37,697 nt of DNA, taken from assembly GCA_012729475.1 (NCBI GenBank), contig JAAYDB010000032.1:1-37697 (forward strand), read 5' to 3'. How positions within the stretch are numbered: the first letter of the stretch is position 1; every line of letters begins with the position of its first letter. Below, piece by piece: positions 8,370-17,400 of this stretch. The position numbers and the translations under genes are program-made. Below the pieces are notes generated by a model. It was not told the origin of the DNA. It ran no database searches and was given only the letters and a program-made list of their open reading frames with translations. This DNA is from Bacteroidota bacterium (GTDB taxonomy: Bacteria; Bacteroidota; Bacteroidia; Bacteroidales; VadinHA17).

Positions 8370-9899
8370 ATGAAAATCATAAAACAGATAAGAATATCAA
8401 TAATCTGCATGGTTCAAATTATATTGTTTTTTACTCTGTTAAGCTGCAACAAGCAAATGCCCGATTTTATAGAACTTGGGGAAAATGCAGATCTTTATCC
8501 TGATTATACTTCAATTACAATTCCTCCGAATATTGCTCCATTGAATTTCAGAATAAATGCAGATGCCGATAAATATATTACCAGGTTCTATAATTCAGAT
8601 GGGTTTGAATTTATAATATCTTCAGGAGATGGGGATATTGAAATTCCTTTAAAGAAATGGGAAAATCTTTTATCAGCATCAGTATCGAAGGAATACTATA
8701 TGGATATTCTTATTAGAAAAGATGACCAATGGCAAAAGTATAACACAGTTACTAACAAGGTAGCATCCGATTCCATAGATAAGTATTTGGCATACAGGCT
8801 CATCGAGCCTGAATTTGAGACATGGAATGTCATGGGTCTTTATCAGAGGAATCTCGAGAATTTTGATGAGACACCTTTGTTGCTGAACAGGGTAACGGAC
8901 GGGGATTGCATGAATTGCCATACCTTTTGCAGGAACAGAAGTGATATTATGACATTTCACATAAGAGGACAACATGCTGGTACTGTTATCATCAGGGATG
9001 GCGATATTACTAAAGTAAATACCAAAACAGACAGTACTATAGCCCCGGGTATGTATCCTGCATGGCATCCCTCAGGCAGGTACATTGCTTTCACCAATAA
9101 CAGGATTGTTCAGAGTTATCATGCAATACCCGAACGAACGGTTGAAGTATATGATACATTGTCAAACATTATCATTTATGATGCTGAAAAAAATATAATT
9201 ACCAGTTGTCCTGATCTGTCTGATCCGGACAGACTTGAGACATTCCCAACTTGGTCTCCGGATGGTAAATATCTCTACTATTGTTGCGCAGATAAGCATT
9301 TTGTAAAAAAACCGGATTATGAGAGTTTCATGGATACTTACAGCCAGATCCGTTATGACCTTCTGCGTATAGCTTTCGATGAAGAAAGTTGTACTTTCGG
9401 TGAAGTCGATACGGTACTTAAAGTGTCGGATCAGGTGTGCAGTGTTTCGTTTCCCAGGATATCACCTGACGGAAGATACCTGCTCTTTAACAAATCGGAA
9501 CATGGGAATTTAACTATCTGGCATCCTGAAACTGATCTGTACCTGCTGGATCTCACCACAGGTGAAGTATCCCTACCCGATATTAACAGTGACAAATCAG
9601 ACAGTTTTCATACATGGTCATCAACAGGACGGTGGATAGTCTTCAGCAGCAGAAGGGATGACGGATTATTATATACAAAACCTTATTTTGCATATTTTGA
9701 TACATCAGGACAGGCTCATAAACCTTTTGTATTACCGCAGAAAACTACGGATTTTTATTTCAAAATAATGAAATCATTTAATCTTCCTGAACTTATTACT
9801 TCACGGATTGAGTACAATCCCAGGAAGTTTGCCGGAATTATCAAAGCTCAGGCGGAAGATGTTGATTATAAGTCTTTTTATAACAAAGAAGGTGAGTAA
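8370..9899 (+). CDS. TolB-like PD40 propeller lipoprotein with a CXXCH motif
   Basis: The start is placed at ATG 8370 rather than the in-frame ATG at 8313, because 8370 follows the upstream stop and gives a clean lipoprotein signal (FFTLLSC, Cys26). This yields 509 aa. The C-terminal two thirds carry at least four PD40/WD-like blades: PAWHPSGRYIAF (about 229), PTWSPDGKYLYY (about 292), PRISPDGRYLLF (about 360) and HTWSSTGRWIVF (about 412). Before the propeller, residues 180-184 read CMNCH, a perfect heme-c CXXCH motif, with another Cys at 187. Heme attachment is possible but unproven; metal binding or disulfide formation are alternatives. It follows the polytopic membrane protein by 13 nt and is likely its partner. 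Not a canonical TolB, since no Tol/Pal genes are nearby. Confidence 0.75.
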   Translation: MKIIKQIRISIICMVQIILFFTLLSCNKQMPDFIELGENADLYPDYTSITIPPNIAPLNFRINADADKYITRFYNSDGFEFIISSGDGDIEIPLKKWENLLSASVSKEYYMDILIRKDDQWQKYNTVTNKVASDSIDKYLAYRLIEPEFETWNVMGLYQRNLENFDETPLLLNRVTDGDCMNCHTFCRNRSDIMTFHIRGQHAGTVIIRDGDITKVNTKTDSTIAPGMYPAWHPSGRYIAFTNNRIVQSYHAIPERTVEVYDTLSNIIIYDAEKNIITSCPDLSDPDRLETFPTWSPDGKYLYYCCADKHFVKKPDYESFMDTYSQIRYDLLRIAFDEESCTFGEVDTVLKVSDQVCSVSFPRISPDGRYLLFNKSEHGNLTIWHPETDLYLLDLTTGEVSLPDINSDKSDSFHTWSSTGRWIVFSSRRDDGLLYTKPYFAYFDTSGQAHKPFVLPQKTTDFYFKIMKSFNLPELITSRIEYNPRKFAGIIKAQAEDVDYKSFYNKEGE

Positions 9900-10047
9900 A
9901 GTATCTCAAATTAGAATACGGAAAGTGATCACTAAATATACCCGGGAATATCAGCTGAAAGGAATATTTCCCGGTCAATAGTGTCTATAATATATTAAGT
10001 ATCTCTTAATTTTCATAAATATTGAGATACTCTGAAATACATATTTG
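9900..10047. promoter_or_regulatory. Intergenic hairpin, AGTATCTC half-sites and weak promoter before GH3 gene 1
   Basis: AGTATCTC occurs at 9900-9907 and 9998-10005, and its exact complement GAGATACT at 10024-10031; the last two form an 8-bp inverted repeat with an 18-nt spacer. A separate hairpin, CCGGGAATAT (9942-9951) against ATATTTCCCGG (9964-9974), lacks a T-tract and could be a weak terminator or attenuator for the PD40 gene. CATATTTG at 10040-10047 has one mismatch to the Bacteroidota -7 box. The inverted repeat sits where a -33 element or operator would lie, so regulator binding is plausible. Confidence 0.35.
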
Positions 10048-10070
10048 TTTAACCACTTAAATAATAAATA

Positions 10071-13000
10071 ATGAAAGTGAAATTTTACCGAGCATTTCTT
10101 TTGCTGCTCTTTTGTCTGCTTGTGGTGGCTTTTATGCCGGGTAGCCAGGCTGTCAAACAGCCTGTTTATCTGAATACTTCATATTCGTTTGCAGAGAGGG
10201 CGGCTGATCTGGTATCAAGGCTGACACCGGAAGAAAAACAAAGCCTTCTTGGTAACAGCATGGCTGCTGTTCCAAGGCTTGGGATCAATTCGTACAACGT
10301 ATGGGGTGAAGCTCTTCATGGTGTTGTGGGTATGTTCAATCCAAGTGCAGGAGCTGCTACCTCTTTCCCGGGCAGTACATCCCTGGGTTCAGCATGGGAT
10401 CCCGACCTGATGGAACGTGAGACAACAGTTATCTCAGAGGAAGGAAGAGGTTTTAATTATGATGTCATCAGTAATCTTACATACTGGTCGCCTGTTGTAG
10501 AGCCGGCCAGAGACCCCAGGTGGGGAAGGACAGGAGAATCTTTCGGAGAAGACCCTTTCCTTGTGTCCGAAATCGGAGGAGCCTTCGTAAGAGGAATGAT
10601 GGGATATGACCCCGTATATCTTAAAACAGTACCATGCGGAAAACACTATTTCGCCAATAACAGTGAATTTGACCGGCATACCGGTAGCTCAAATATGGAT
10701 GACAGAGATATGTGGGAGTATTATCTGTCGCCTTACAAATACATTATTGAAAGAGATAAACTGCCCAGCATAATGACCTGTTACAATGCAGTGAACGGTG
10801 TACCTGTATCAGCCAGCAGGTTTTATGTAGATACTATTGCCCGTAAAATCTACGGACTCGATGGTTATGTGACAGGAGACTGTGCAGCAATTGAAGATAT
10901 AGAAACAGGTCACTTCTATGCCGAATCAGGTGCTGAGGCAACAGCTATGGGCCTTAAAACAGGTGTGGATACCGACTGTGGCAGTTACTATCAGGCTTAT
11001 GCTCTTGAGGCTCTTGAAAAAGGTCTGATAAGAGAAGCAGATATGGATATAGCTCTTGTCAATATGTTCACAATACGAATGAGAATGGGAGAATTTGATC
11101 CTAAAAGCAAAGTTCCCTTTGCACATATACTGCCTGATGTAGTTAATTCTCCCGGCCATATTGCTTTGGCAGAAGAAGTAGCAACAAAAACTCCTGTTCT
11201 GTTAAAGAATAATGTCATCACCGGTACAGGAGAAAAAATTCTTCCTATAAATGCCAAAGCTGTTAAAAAGATTGCACTTATCGGTCCGCATGCCGAAAAA
11301 GTTGAACTTGGACCCTATTCAGGCAGACCTGATGAGAATAATATGATATCACCTCTTCAGGGTATTAGAAATTATTTGGCTGACAGGGGAATAGAAGCTG
11401 AAGTGGTATGTAGCTCCGGAGCCAGTACCTCAAGCAGAAACAATCTGTTTTTCATACTCGATTTTGTAATTAAGAAAAGCGATGGTTCAACTGTCAGATA
11501 CGATGCAACCAAATTTGCTTCGGCATCACAGGGCATAGCAATCGGTTCAGGGATGAGTGATGAAAACTCTGTACGGAATATTGTAGATGGAAACTGGACC
11601 TCTTATACAAATGTTGACCTGTCAGATATGGAAGCAATAACCCTGAGACTGAATGTTCCCGGTGACGGAGGTACCATTGAGGCAAGAGTAGGTTCCCCCA
11701 CAGGAAACGTTGTTGCATCTTTCGATGCTTCACTGCGTGAAGGTGAAAGAAGAGCAGGTCCGTTTGGCGGTGCAAAAACTATTGAAGGGAAAATTAACCA
11801 GTTGGGGCTTACTGGTCCTCAGAATGTTTCCCTTGTCTACCGCGCATCAGCAATTGCCCCTATTGATGAAGAGACACTGGAGATGGCAAGAACAGCCGAC
11901 GTGGCAATAGTCTTTGGCGGTACAGATGATCAGACAGCCAATGAAGAAAGTGACAGGCTGACTCTCACCCTTCCCGGAAACCAGTACGAATTAATAGAAG
12001 CAGTAGCTTCAGTCAATCCGAATACTGTAGTAGTAATGCAGACCCTTGGCATGGTAGAGGTAGATCAGTTCAAGGATAATCCGAATGTAGCCGGGATTAT
12101 ATGGACAGGCTTTAACGGACAGGCACAGGGAGCGGCTATGGCCAGAATACTTTTCGGAGATGTGAATCCCGGAGGTAAGCTCAATGCCACATGGTATAAA
12201 TCGGTTAACGATCTGCCTCCGATAACTGACTATACACTCAGGGGAGGTAATAATAAGAACGGGAGGACCTATTGGTATTTCGACAAGGATGTTAGTTATG
12301 AGTTTGGATATGGTCTGTCGTATACCACTTTTGAGTACAGTAATTTCAGTATCAGCAGCAGTTCGATAACGCCGAATGACAAGGTAACAGTCAGTGTAGA
12401 TGTGAAGAATACCGGTGAGAGGGATGGAGATGAGGTAGTACAGGTATATGTAAAGACACCTGACAGTCCGGCTTCACTGGAAAGGCCAATAAAGAGGCTG
12501 AAAGGATTTAAGAGGGTTACCATAGCATCAGGTCAGACGAAGCGGGTATCAATAGATATTGATTGTTATGATCTGTGGTTCTGGGATGCGGATAACGACA
12601 GGATCACTTTTGATCAGGGACGATATGTATTTGAGATAGGAGCCTCATCGAGAGATATAAAGGGACAGGTAGAAGCCAGGCTGAGCGGTAGATATAATCC
12701 TGAACTTAAAGTGGTTGTTGCCGAGTGCGGGGAAGTGGTTCTTAAACCCGGAGCGACAGTACAGACAAGTGTGACGGCAGCTATGACGGATGACAGTTTT
12801 TATGATATCAGTAAGGCTGGTGTTAGTTACATGAGCAATAATCCTGAGGTGGCAAGTGTTGACGGGAAAGGGCTGGTTACAGCCAGAGGAGTAGGAGTGG
12901 CAACGATTACTGCATATGTAACAATAGATGGCAAGACAGTATCAGACAGCTATCCTCTGAAAGTGATGCCTGACCTTAAAGCTGCTTCACTGGCTGTTAA

Positions 13001-13916
13001 TGGTAAAACAGTAAAAGGATTCAATCCCGATGTAAACAGTTACAGCTATATGATATCCGGATCCTCTTCCAAAGCACCGCAGGTAACAGCTTCTGCTAAA
13101 GCTGAAAAAATAGAGATTGATATTCTTCAGGCTGAAGCAGTTCCCGGAACGGCAGTTGTTACTCTAAAAGATAATACCACTGTGGAAGAAAATCAATATT
13201 ATATAAATTTTGGTACCCGATCAGTCACTGATCAGTTCAATAGCTCCACTCCCGGAAAACAATGGACATGGATAAGGGAGAATCCTTCCAACTGGAGCCT
13301 GTCAAAAAAACCCGGATCGCTTGTTATTACAAGTGCTGAAGGAGAGATACAGGGAGACAGTAACAATGCAGAAAATATATTGTTACAGAGTGCCAACACA
13401 GACTGGACTATCACTTCCGGAGTGACTTTCTCAAGAAGGCCTTCAGGCTTTGGACAGAATGGAGGATTGATAGCTTACCAGGATGATGATAATTATATCA
13501 AGCTTGTTTATAGTTCAGGTGGTGGGCGTATGGGTGGTTTCGGTGGCTCCGGAGCTCCTTCTCCCGGATCTTTATTACTCGTAGTGGAAGAAAACGGACA
13601 TCAGAAAAATGCTGCAACACTAAGCATGAATGATATAATCAGAGATGATAATAAGTTGTTTCTGAGGCTTCAGAGACAAGGAAGCAAGTATACTGCTTCG
13701 TGTTCTGTTGACGGCAGAAAATTTATTCCTGTAGGAACAGCAGATATAATGTTGAAAGATGTAATGGCTGGGATGATAGCATGTAACGGAGTCCCTCTCT
13801 CAGCCCGCTTTGGTAATTTCCCTGGAATGCCAGGTATGCAGAGACCAAGTGAACCTGAAACACCGTTTGAAGTTATGTTCGATTATTTCCACATTGTTAA
13901 CCGTGGATTAAGATAG
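10071..13916 (+). CDS. Secreted GH3 glycosidase with CBM6-like insert and ConA-like tail (beta-xylosidase/beta-glucosidase type)
   Basis: 1281 aa with a Sec signal peptide (about 1-28, ending in a GSQA-type site). The GH3 N-terminal barrel contains KHYFANNSEFDRH and the nucleophile motif YVTGDCAAI with Asp270, the form typical of the xylosidase branch. The GH3 C-terminal domain starts with TPVLLKNN, is interrupted by a CBM6-like module (about 450-600, with ITLRLNVPGDGGTIEARVGS), and resumes with the acid/base region NEESDRLTLTLPGNQ. Then come the Fn3-like domain (about 760-850), a Big_2-like domain (about 880-965), a short beta module, and a ConA-like domain resembling GH43_C2 (about 1055-1281). 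Length is well above the usual 700-850 of GH3 enzymes because of the extra modules. It probably removes terminal beta-linked sugars in the periplasm or outside. Exact specificity cannot be read from sequence. Confidence 0.9.
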   Translation: MKVKFYRAFLLLLFCLLVVAFMPGSQAVKQPVYLNTSYSFAERAADLVSRLTPEEKQSLLGNSMAAVPRLGINSYNVWGEALHGVVGMFNPSAGAATSFPGSTSLGSAWDPDLMERETTVISEEGRGFNYDVISNLTYWSPVVEPARDPRWGRTGESFGEDPFLVSEIGGAFVRGMMGYDPVYLKTVPCGKHYFANNSEFDRHTGSSNMDDRDMWEYYLSPYKYIIERDKLPSIMTCYNAVNGVPVSASRFYVDTIARKIYGLDGYVTGDCAAIEDIETGHFYAESGAEATAMGLKTGVDTDCGSYYQAYALEALEKGLIREADMDIALVNMFTIRMRMGEFDPKSKVPFAHILPDVVNSPGHIALAEEVATKTPVLLKNNVITGTGEKILPINAKAVKKIALIGPHAEKVELGPYSGRPDENNMISPLQGIRNYLADRGIEAEVVCSSGASTSSRNNLFFILDFVIKKSDGSTVRYDATKFASASQGIAIGSGMSDENSVRNIVDGNWTSYTNVDLSDMEAITLRLNVPGDGGTIEARVGSPTGNVVASFDASLREGERRAGPFGGAKTIEGKINQLGLTGPQNVSLVYRASAIAPIDEETLEMARTADVAIVFGGTDDQTANEESDRLTLTLPGNQYELIEAVASVNPNTVVVMQTLGMVEVDQFKDNPNVAGIIWTGFNGQAQGAAMARILFGDVNPGGKLNATWYKSVNDLPPITDYTLRGGNNKNGRTYWYFDKDVSYEFGYGLSYTTFEYSNFSISSSSITPNDKVTVSVDVKNTGERDGDEVVQVYVKTPDSPASLERPIKRLKGFKRVTIASGQTKRVSIDIDCYDLWFWDADNDRITFDQGRYVFEIGASSRDIKGQVEARLSGRYNPELKVVVAECGEVVLKPGATVQTSVTAAMTDDSFYDISKAGVSYMSNNPEVASVDGKGLVTARGVGVATITAYVTIDGKTVSDSYPLKVMPDLKAASLAVNGKTVKGFNPDVNSYSYMISGSSSKAPQVTASAKAEKIEIDILQAEAVPGTAVVTLKDNTTVEENQYYINFGTRSVTDQFNSSTPGKQWTWIRENPSNWSLSKKPGSLVITSAEGEIQGDSNNAENILLQSANTDWTITSGVTFSRRPSGFGQNGGLIAYQDDDNYIKLVYSSGGGRMGGFGGSGAPSPGSLLLVVEENGHQKNAATLSMNDIIRDDNKLFLRLQRQGSKYTASCSVDGRKFIPVGTADIMLKDVMAGMIACNGVPLSARFGNFPGMPGMQRPSEPETPFEVMFDYFHIVNRGLR

Positions 13917-13952
13917 AAACCTGATAATAGCAGGGAAACAAGAACATTTATT

Positions 13953-14003
13953 AAGGGAAAAGTAGCAGGAGCAATTATTTTTTTTTTTGCTCCTTCCCTT
14001 TTT
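13953..14003 (+). terminator. Terminator after GH3 gene 1
   Basis: AAGGGAA (13953-13959) and GGAGCA (13968-13973) pair with TGCTCC (13988-13993) and TTCCCTT (13994-14000), followed by TTT. The loop is a long T run. The hairpin ends transcription of the first GH3 gene, and its T-tract is the exact left boundary of the group II intron fragment. Confidence 0.75.
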
Positions 14004-14255
14004 GTGCGCCCGGCATGGGCATTAATTCCAGGGTGAAAGTCGTCCCGAACGCACTTTGACAGTTGGAAGCGTTAGCCAAGAGCAAGGGTGTCCATCGAGA
14101 GGTGGAACCTGAAGGAAGCTGGAAGCAAAATCCCGGCCTGACGAACAGAAATAGTATAAAAGGCCTAAGGTTACCGGATGAGTTTGCAATACATGTAATG
14201 CCGGTTATATCTTTCTGTCGGATTACTATCGGTTGGTAGAGTTATGTACTCGATC
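14004..14255 (+). mobile_element. Group II intron fragment (5' domain I, no reverse transcriptase)
   Basis: The element starts with GTGCGCCCGGCATGGGC, the hallmark 5' end of bacterial group II introns. It continues with other domain I landmarks: GGGTGAAAGT, CCAAGAGCAAGGGTG (14076-14090), CTGAAGGAAGCTGGA (14109-14123) and TGACGAACAGAA (14139-14150). Similarity fades after about 14200. No intron-encoded protein ORF follows and no domain V hairpin is seen. An ACTCGAT at 14248-14254 resembles intron 3' ends, so this may be an internally deleted copy rather than a simple truncation. It begins directly after a terminator T-tract, the known target of group IIC introns. The right boundary is approximate. 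Confidence 0.75.
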
Positions 14256-14271
14256 GTTTTAATAAAAATCA

Positions 14272-14303
14272 TTTTTATACTGAAAAAAACTTGGCTATCT
14301 TTG
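14272..14303 (+). promoter_or_regulatory. Promoter for GH3 gene 2
   Basis: TATCTTTG at 14296-14303 matches TAnnTTTG fully, with a T-rich stretch at 14272-14277 about 18 nt upstream in place of the usual TTTG. It would give a leader of about 130-140 nt. Because a terminator separates the two GH3 genes, an own promoter here is expected. Confidence 0.5.
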
Positions 14304-14366
14304 ATATATCAACAGAAGAAATCTATTCAACTTCTGACAGGATATAGATTTTGTTTAACTCGCCAA

Positions 14367-14392
14367 CAGAATTTCCGGAACAGAGAATTCTG
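14367..14392 (+). promoter_or_regulatory. Inverted repeat in the GH3 gene 2 leader
   Basis: CAGAATT (14367-14373) and AATTCTG (14386-14392) are perfect inverted repeats separated by 12 nt, inside the predicted leader. This may be an RNA hairpin or an operator. It does not resemble the AGTATCTC pair upstream of GH3 gene 1. Confidence 0.3.
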
Positions 14393-14443
14393 AAATTAAA
14401 AATCAGGAGACTATAAGTCATTAATAATTATAAAATTACTGCT

Positions 14444-17400
14444 ATGATTAAAAGTAATTACAGATTTGTTTATTTTAGTGTTTTTTGTTTTATAGTTGCA
14501 GCATTTTTCACTGCCTGTAAAACAGAAACAGTTAACCCGATTTATCTGGATACGGATTACTCTTTTGAGGAAAGGGCAGCCGATCTGGTCTCACGGCTGA
14601 CCCTGGAGGAAAAGCAAAGTCTTCTGGGTAACACCATGCCTGCAGTACCCAGATTGGGAATTAATCCCTATTATGTGTGGGGTGAAGCATTGCACGGAGT
14701 CGTCCCTATGTTTAATCCCAATGAGGCAGAAGCCACTTCATTTCCAAGCAGTACAGCACTGGCCTCTTCCTGGGATCCGGAACTGATGAAAAAAGAGGCA
14801 ATAGCTATATCTGATGAGGCCCGTGCTTTTAATAATCCGGTTATTGCAAACCTTACTTACTGGTCACCGGTTATTGAACCGGCAAGAGATCCACGTTGGG
14901 GAAGAACAGCTGAGACCTATGGTGAAGATCCCTTCCTGATTTCACAAATAGGAAGCGCATTTATACGTGGTATGATGGGAGATGATCCTGTATACCTCAA
15001 AACAATCCCCTGCGGGAAACACTATTTTGCCAATAACAGCGAATTTAACAGACATATTGGCAGCTCCGATATGGATGACAGGGATATGAGGGAGTATTAT
15101 CTTGTACCTTATAAAAATCTTATTGAGAAAGATAAACTGCCCAGTATAATGACATGCTATAATGCAGTGAACGGTATACCAATGTCAGCCAACAGGTATT
15201 ATGTTGATACAATACCGAGAAAGACATACGGACTCCAGGGATATATAACAGGTGATTGTGGTGCCATACAGGATATCCAGACAGGCCACCACTATGTAGA
15301 AACAGCAGCAGAAGCTGCAGCAGCCGGATTGAAATCGGGGGTAGATACCGATTGTGGAAGTGTATATCAGACAAGTGCAATTGACGCACTTAACAGAGGA
15401 TTGATAACGGAAGCCGACATGGACATCGCACTTGTAAATATGTTTACCACAAGAATGAGAGCCGGAGAATTTGATCCGCCCTCTTCTGTCTCTTATTCCA
15501 GTATAGGAAGAAATGTTGTCAACTCACCGGAACATGTTGCACTGGCTGCAGAAATAGCAGGAAAAACACCTGTTCTTCTGAAAAACAATGTCGTTCAAAA
15601 TTCAGACGAGAAAATCCTTCCTCTCAATGCTTCCGGAATGAAAAAAATAGCTCTTATCGGCCCTCAGGTTAATAAAGTAGAACTGGGACCTTATTCCGGC
15701 AGACCTCTTGAAGAAAATATGATAACCCCTCTGGAAGGGATAGAAAAACTACTGGACGAAAAAGCAGCACCTGTTGAAATAGTGTGGACAGAAGGAGCAA
15801 ATACAGTAAGTGACAATAATCTTTTTAGTGTCTATTGGTTTGAGATAGAAAAAAAAGACGGGTCTGTTGAACGCTACGATGCTTCCAGACCATATTCCAC
15901 TTCTCCCGGGATCACTATTGGATCAGGATTGACACCTGAAACAGCTGTAAAAAGTATTATTGATAAAGACTGGACATCTTACAGAAATATAAATATTTCT
16001 GATATTCAGAGTGTAAATATTAGTATGACTATCCCGGGGAGTGGTGGCAGCGTTGAGTTCAGGGCAGGTTCTCCTTCAGGAACTGTAATAGCAACAGTTG
16101 ACGGGAGAGGAACAACAGGAATGTACAGTGCTTTTATGCCTTCAACACTTAGTGCAGAAGCCGTTCAAACAGGATTGGTTGGCAACCAGACACTGTATCT
16201 TGTTTACAGGGCTCCGGAAAAACCTCCGATAGAACAGGAGACAATTGATATGGCAGCATCAGCCGATGTTGTTGTGTTATTTGTGGGAACAGATGATCAT
16301 ACGATGAATGAAGAAGCAGACCGTCTGACACTTGAACTTCCCGGCAATCAGTATGAACTGATAGATGCGGTAGCTGAAGCTAATCCAAATACCGTTGTTG
16401 TAATGCAAACCCACGGGATGGTAGAAGTTGACCGCTTTAAAGATAATCCCAATATTGCAGGAATAATATGGACAGGATTCAACGGACAGGCTCAGGGTAC
16501 AGCCATGGCCAGTATCCTCTTTGGGGATATAAACCCGGGAGGAAAACTGAATTCTACATGGTACAGGTCCTTAAGAGATCTTCCTCCTATTACGGATTAT
16601 GAACTAAGAGGCGGAAGAAATAAAAACGGAAGGACATTCTGGTATTTCAATAAAGATGTATCATATGAGTTTGGTTATGGCCTTTCCTATACCAGTTTTG
16701 AGTATTCCAATTTCAGGATAAGTAAAGACGAAATAAGCCCAAATGATAAAATAACAGTTAGTGTTGATGTTAAAAATACAGGCGTGGTTGACGGTGATGA
16801 GGTTGTACAGATATATATGAAAACACCTGAAAGTCCGGCTTCACTTGAAAGGCCTGCAAAGAGACTGAAAGGTTTCCAAAAAGTTTTTCTAAAAGCCGGA
16901 GAGACAAAAACAGTACCTGTTGATATCGATTGTGCAGACTTGTGGTTTTGGGACTCTGCCGGTGACAGGCTTATTTTTGACCAGGGGAAATATATCTTTG
17001 AAATAGGTTCTTCATCAGAAGATATCCGCGGCAAGGTAGAAACAGTTATGAACGGGGAATTTAATTCCGTTCTGAAGACTGTTGTTGCTGAATGCGGGAA
17101 AGTTGTACTGGGAGCAGGTAATTCAGTACAGACAAGTGTTACAGCTGCCATGTCAGACGATAGCTTTTATGATATAGAAAATGCTGAAGTGTCTTATTCT
17201 TCAAATAATCCCTCGGTAGCAGATGTTGATGAGAATGGTCTGGTAACTGCAAAAGGGCCGGGCGTGGCAACTATCACGGCAGAAGTTACGATAGAAGGAA
17301 AAACATTGTCAGATGGGTACCCACTGAAAGTTATGGCAGACCTTACTCTGGCAGGTATTCAGATTGACGGGGAAAATATTCCGGATTTCAGTCCTGATAT

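Noticed and set aside
16687-17151. 154-aa antisense ORF inside the second GH3 gene
   Set aside because: Mirror frame of a clear conserved coding region; composition is Ser/Thr/Leu-rich as expected for an antisense shadow.
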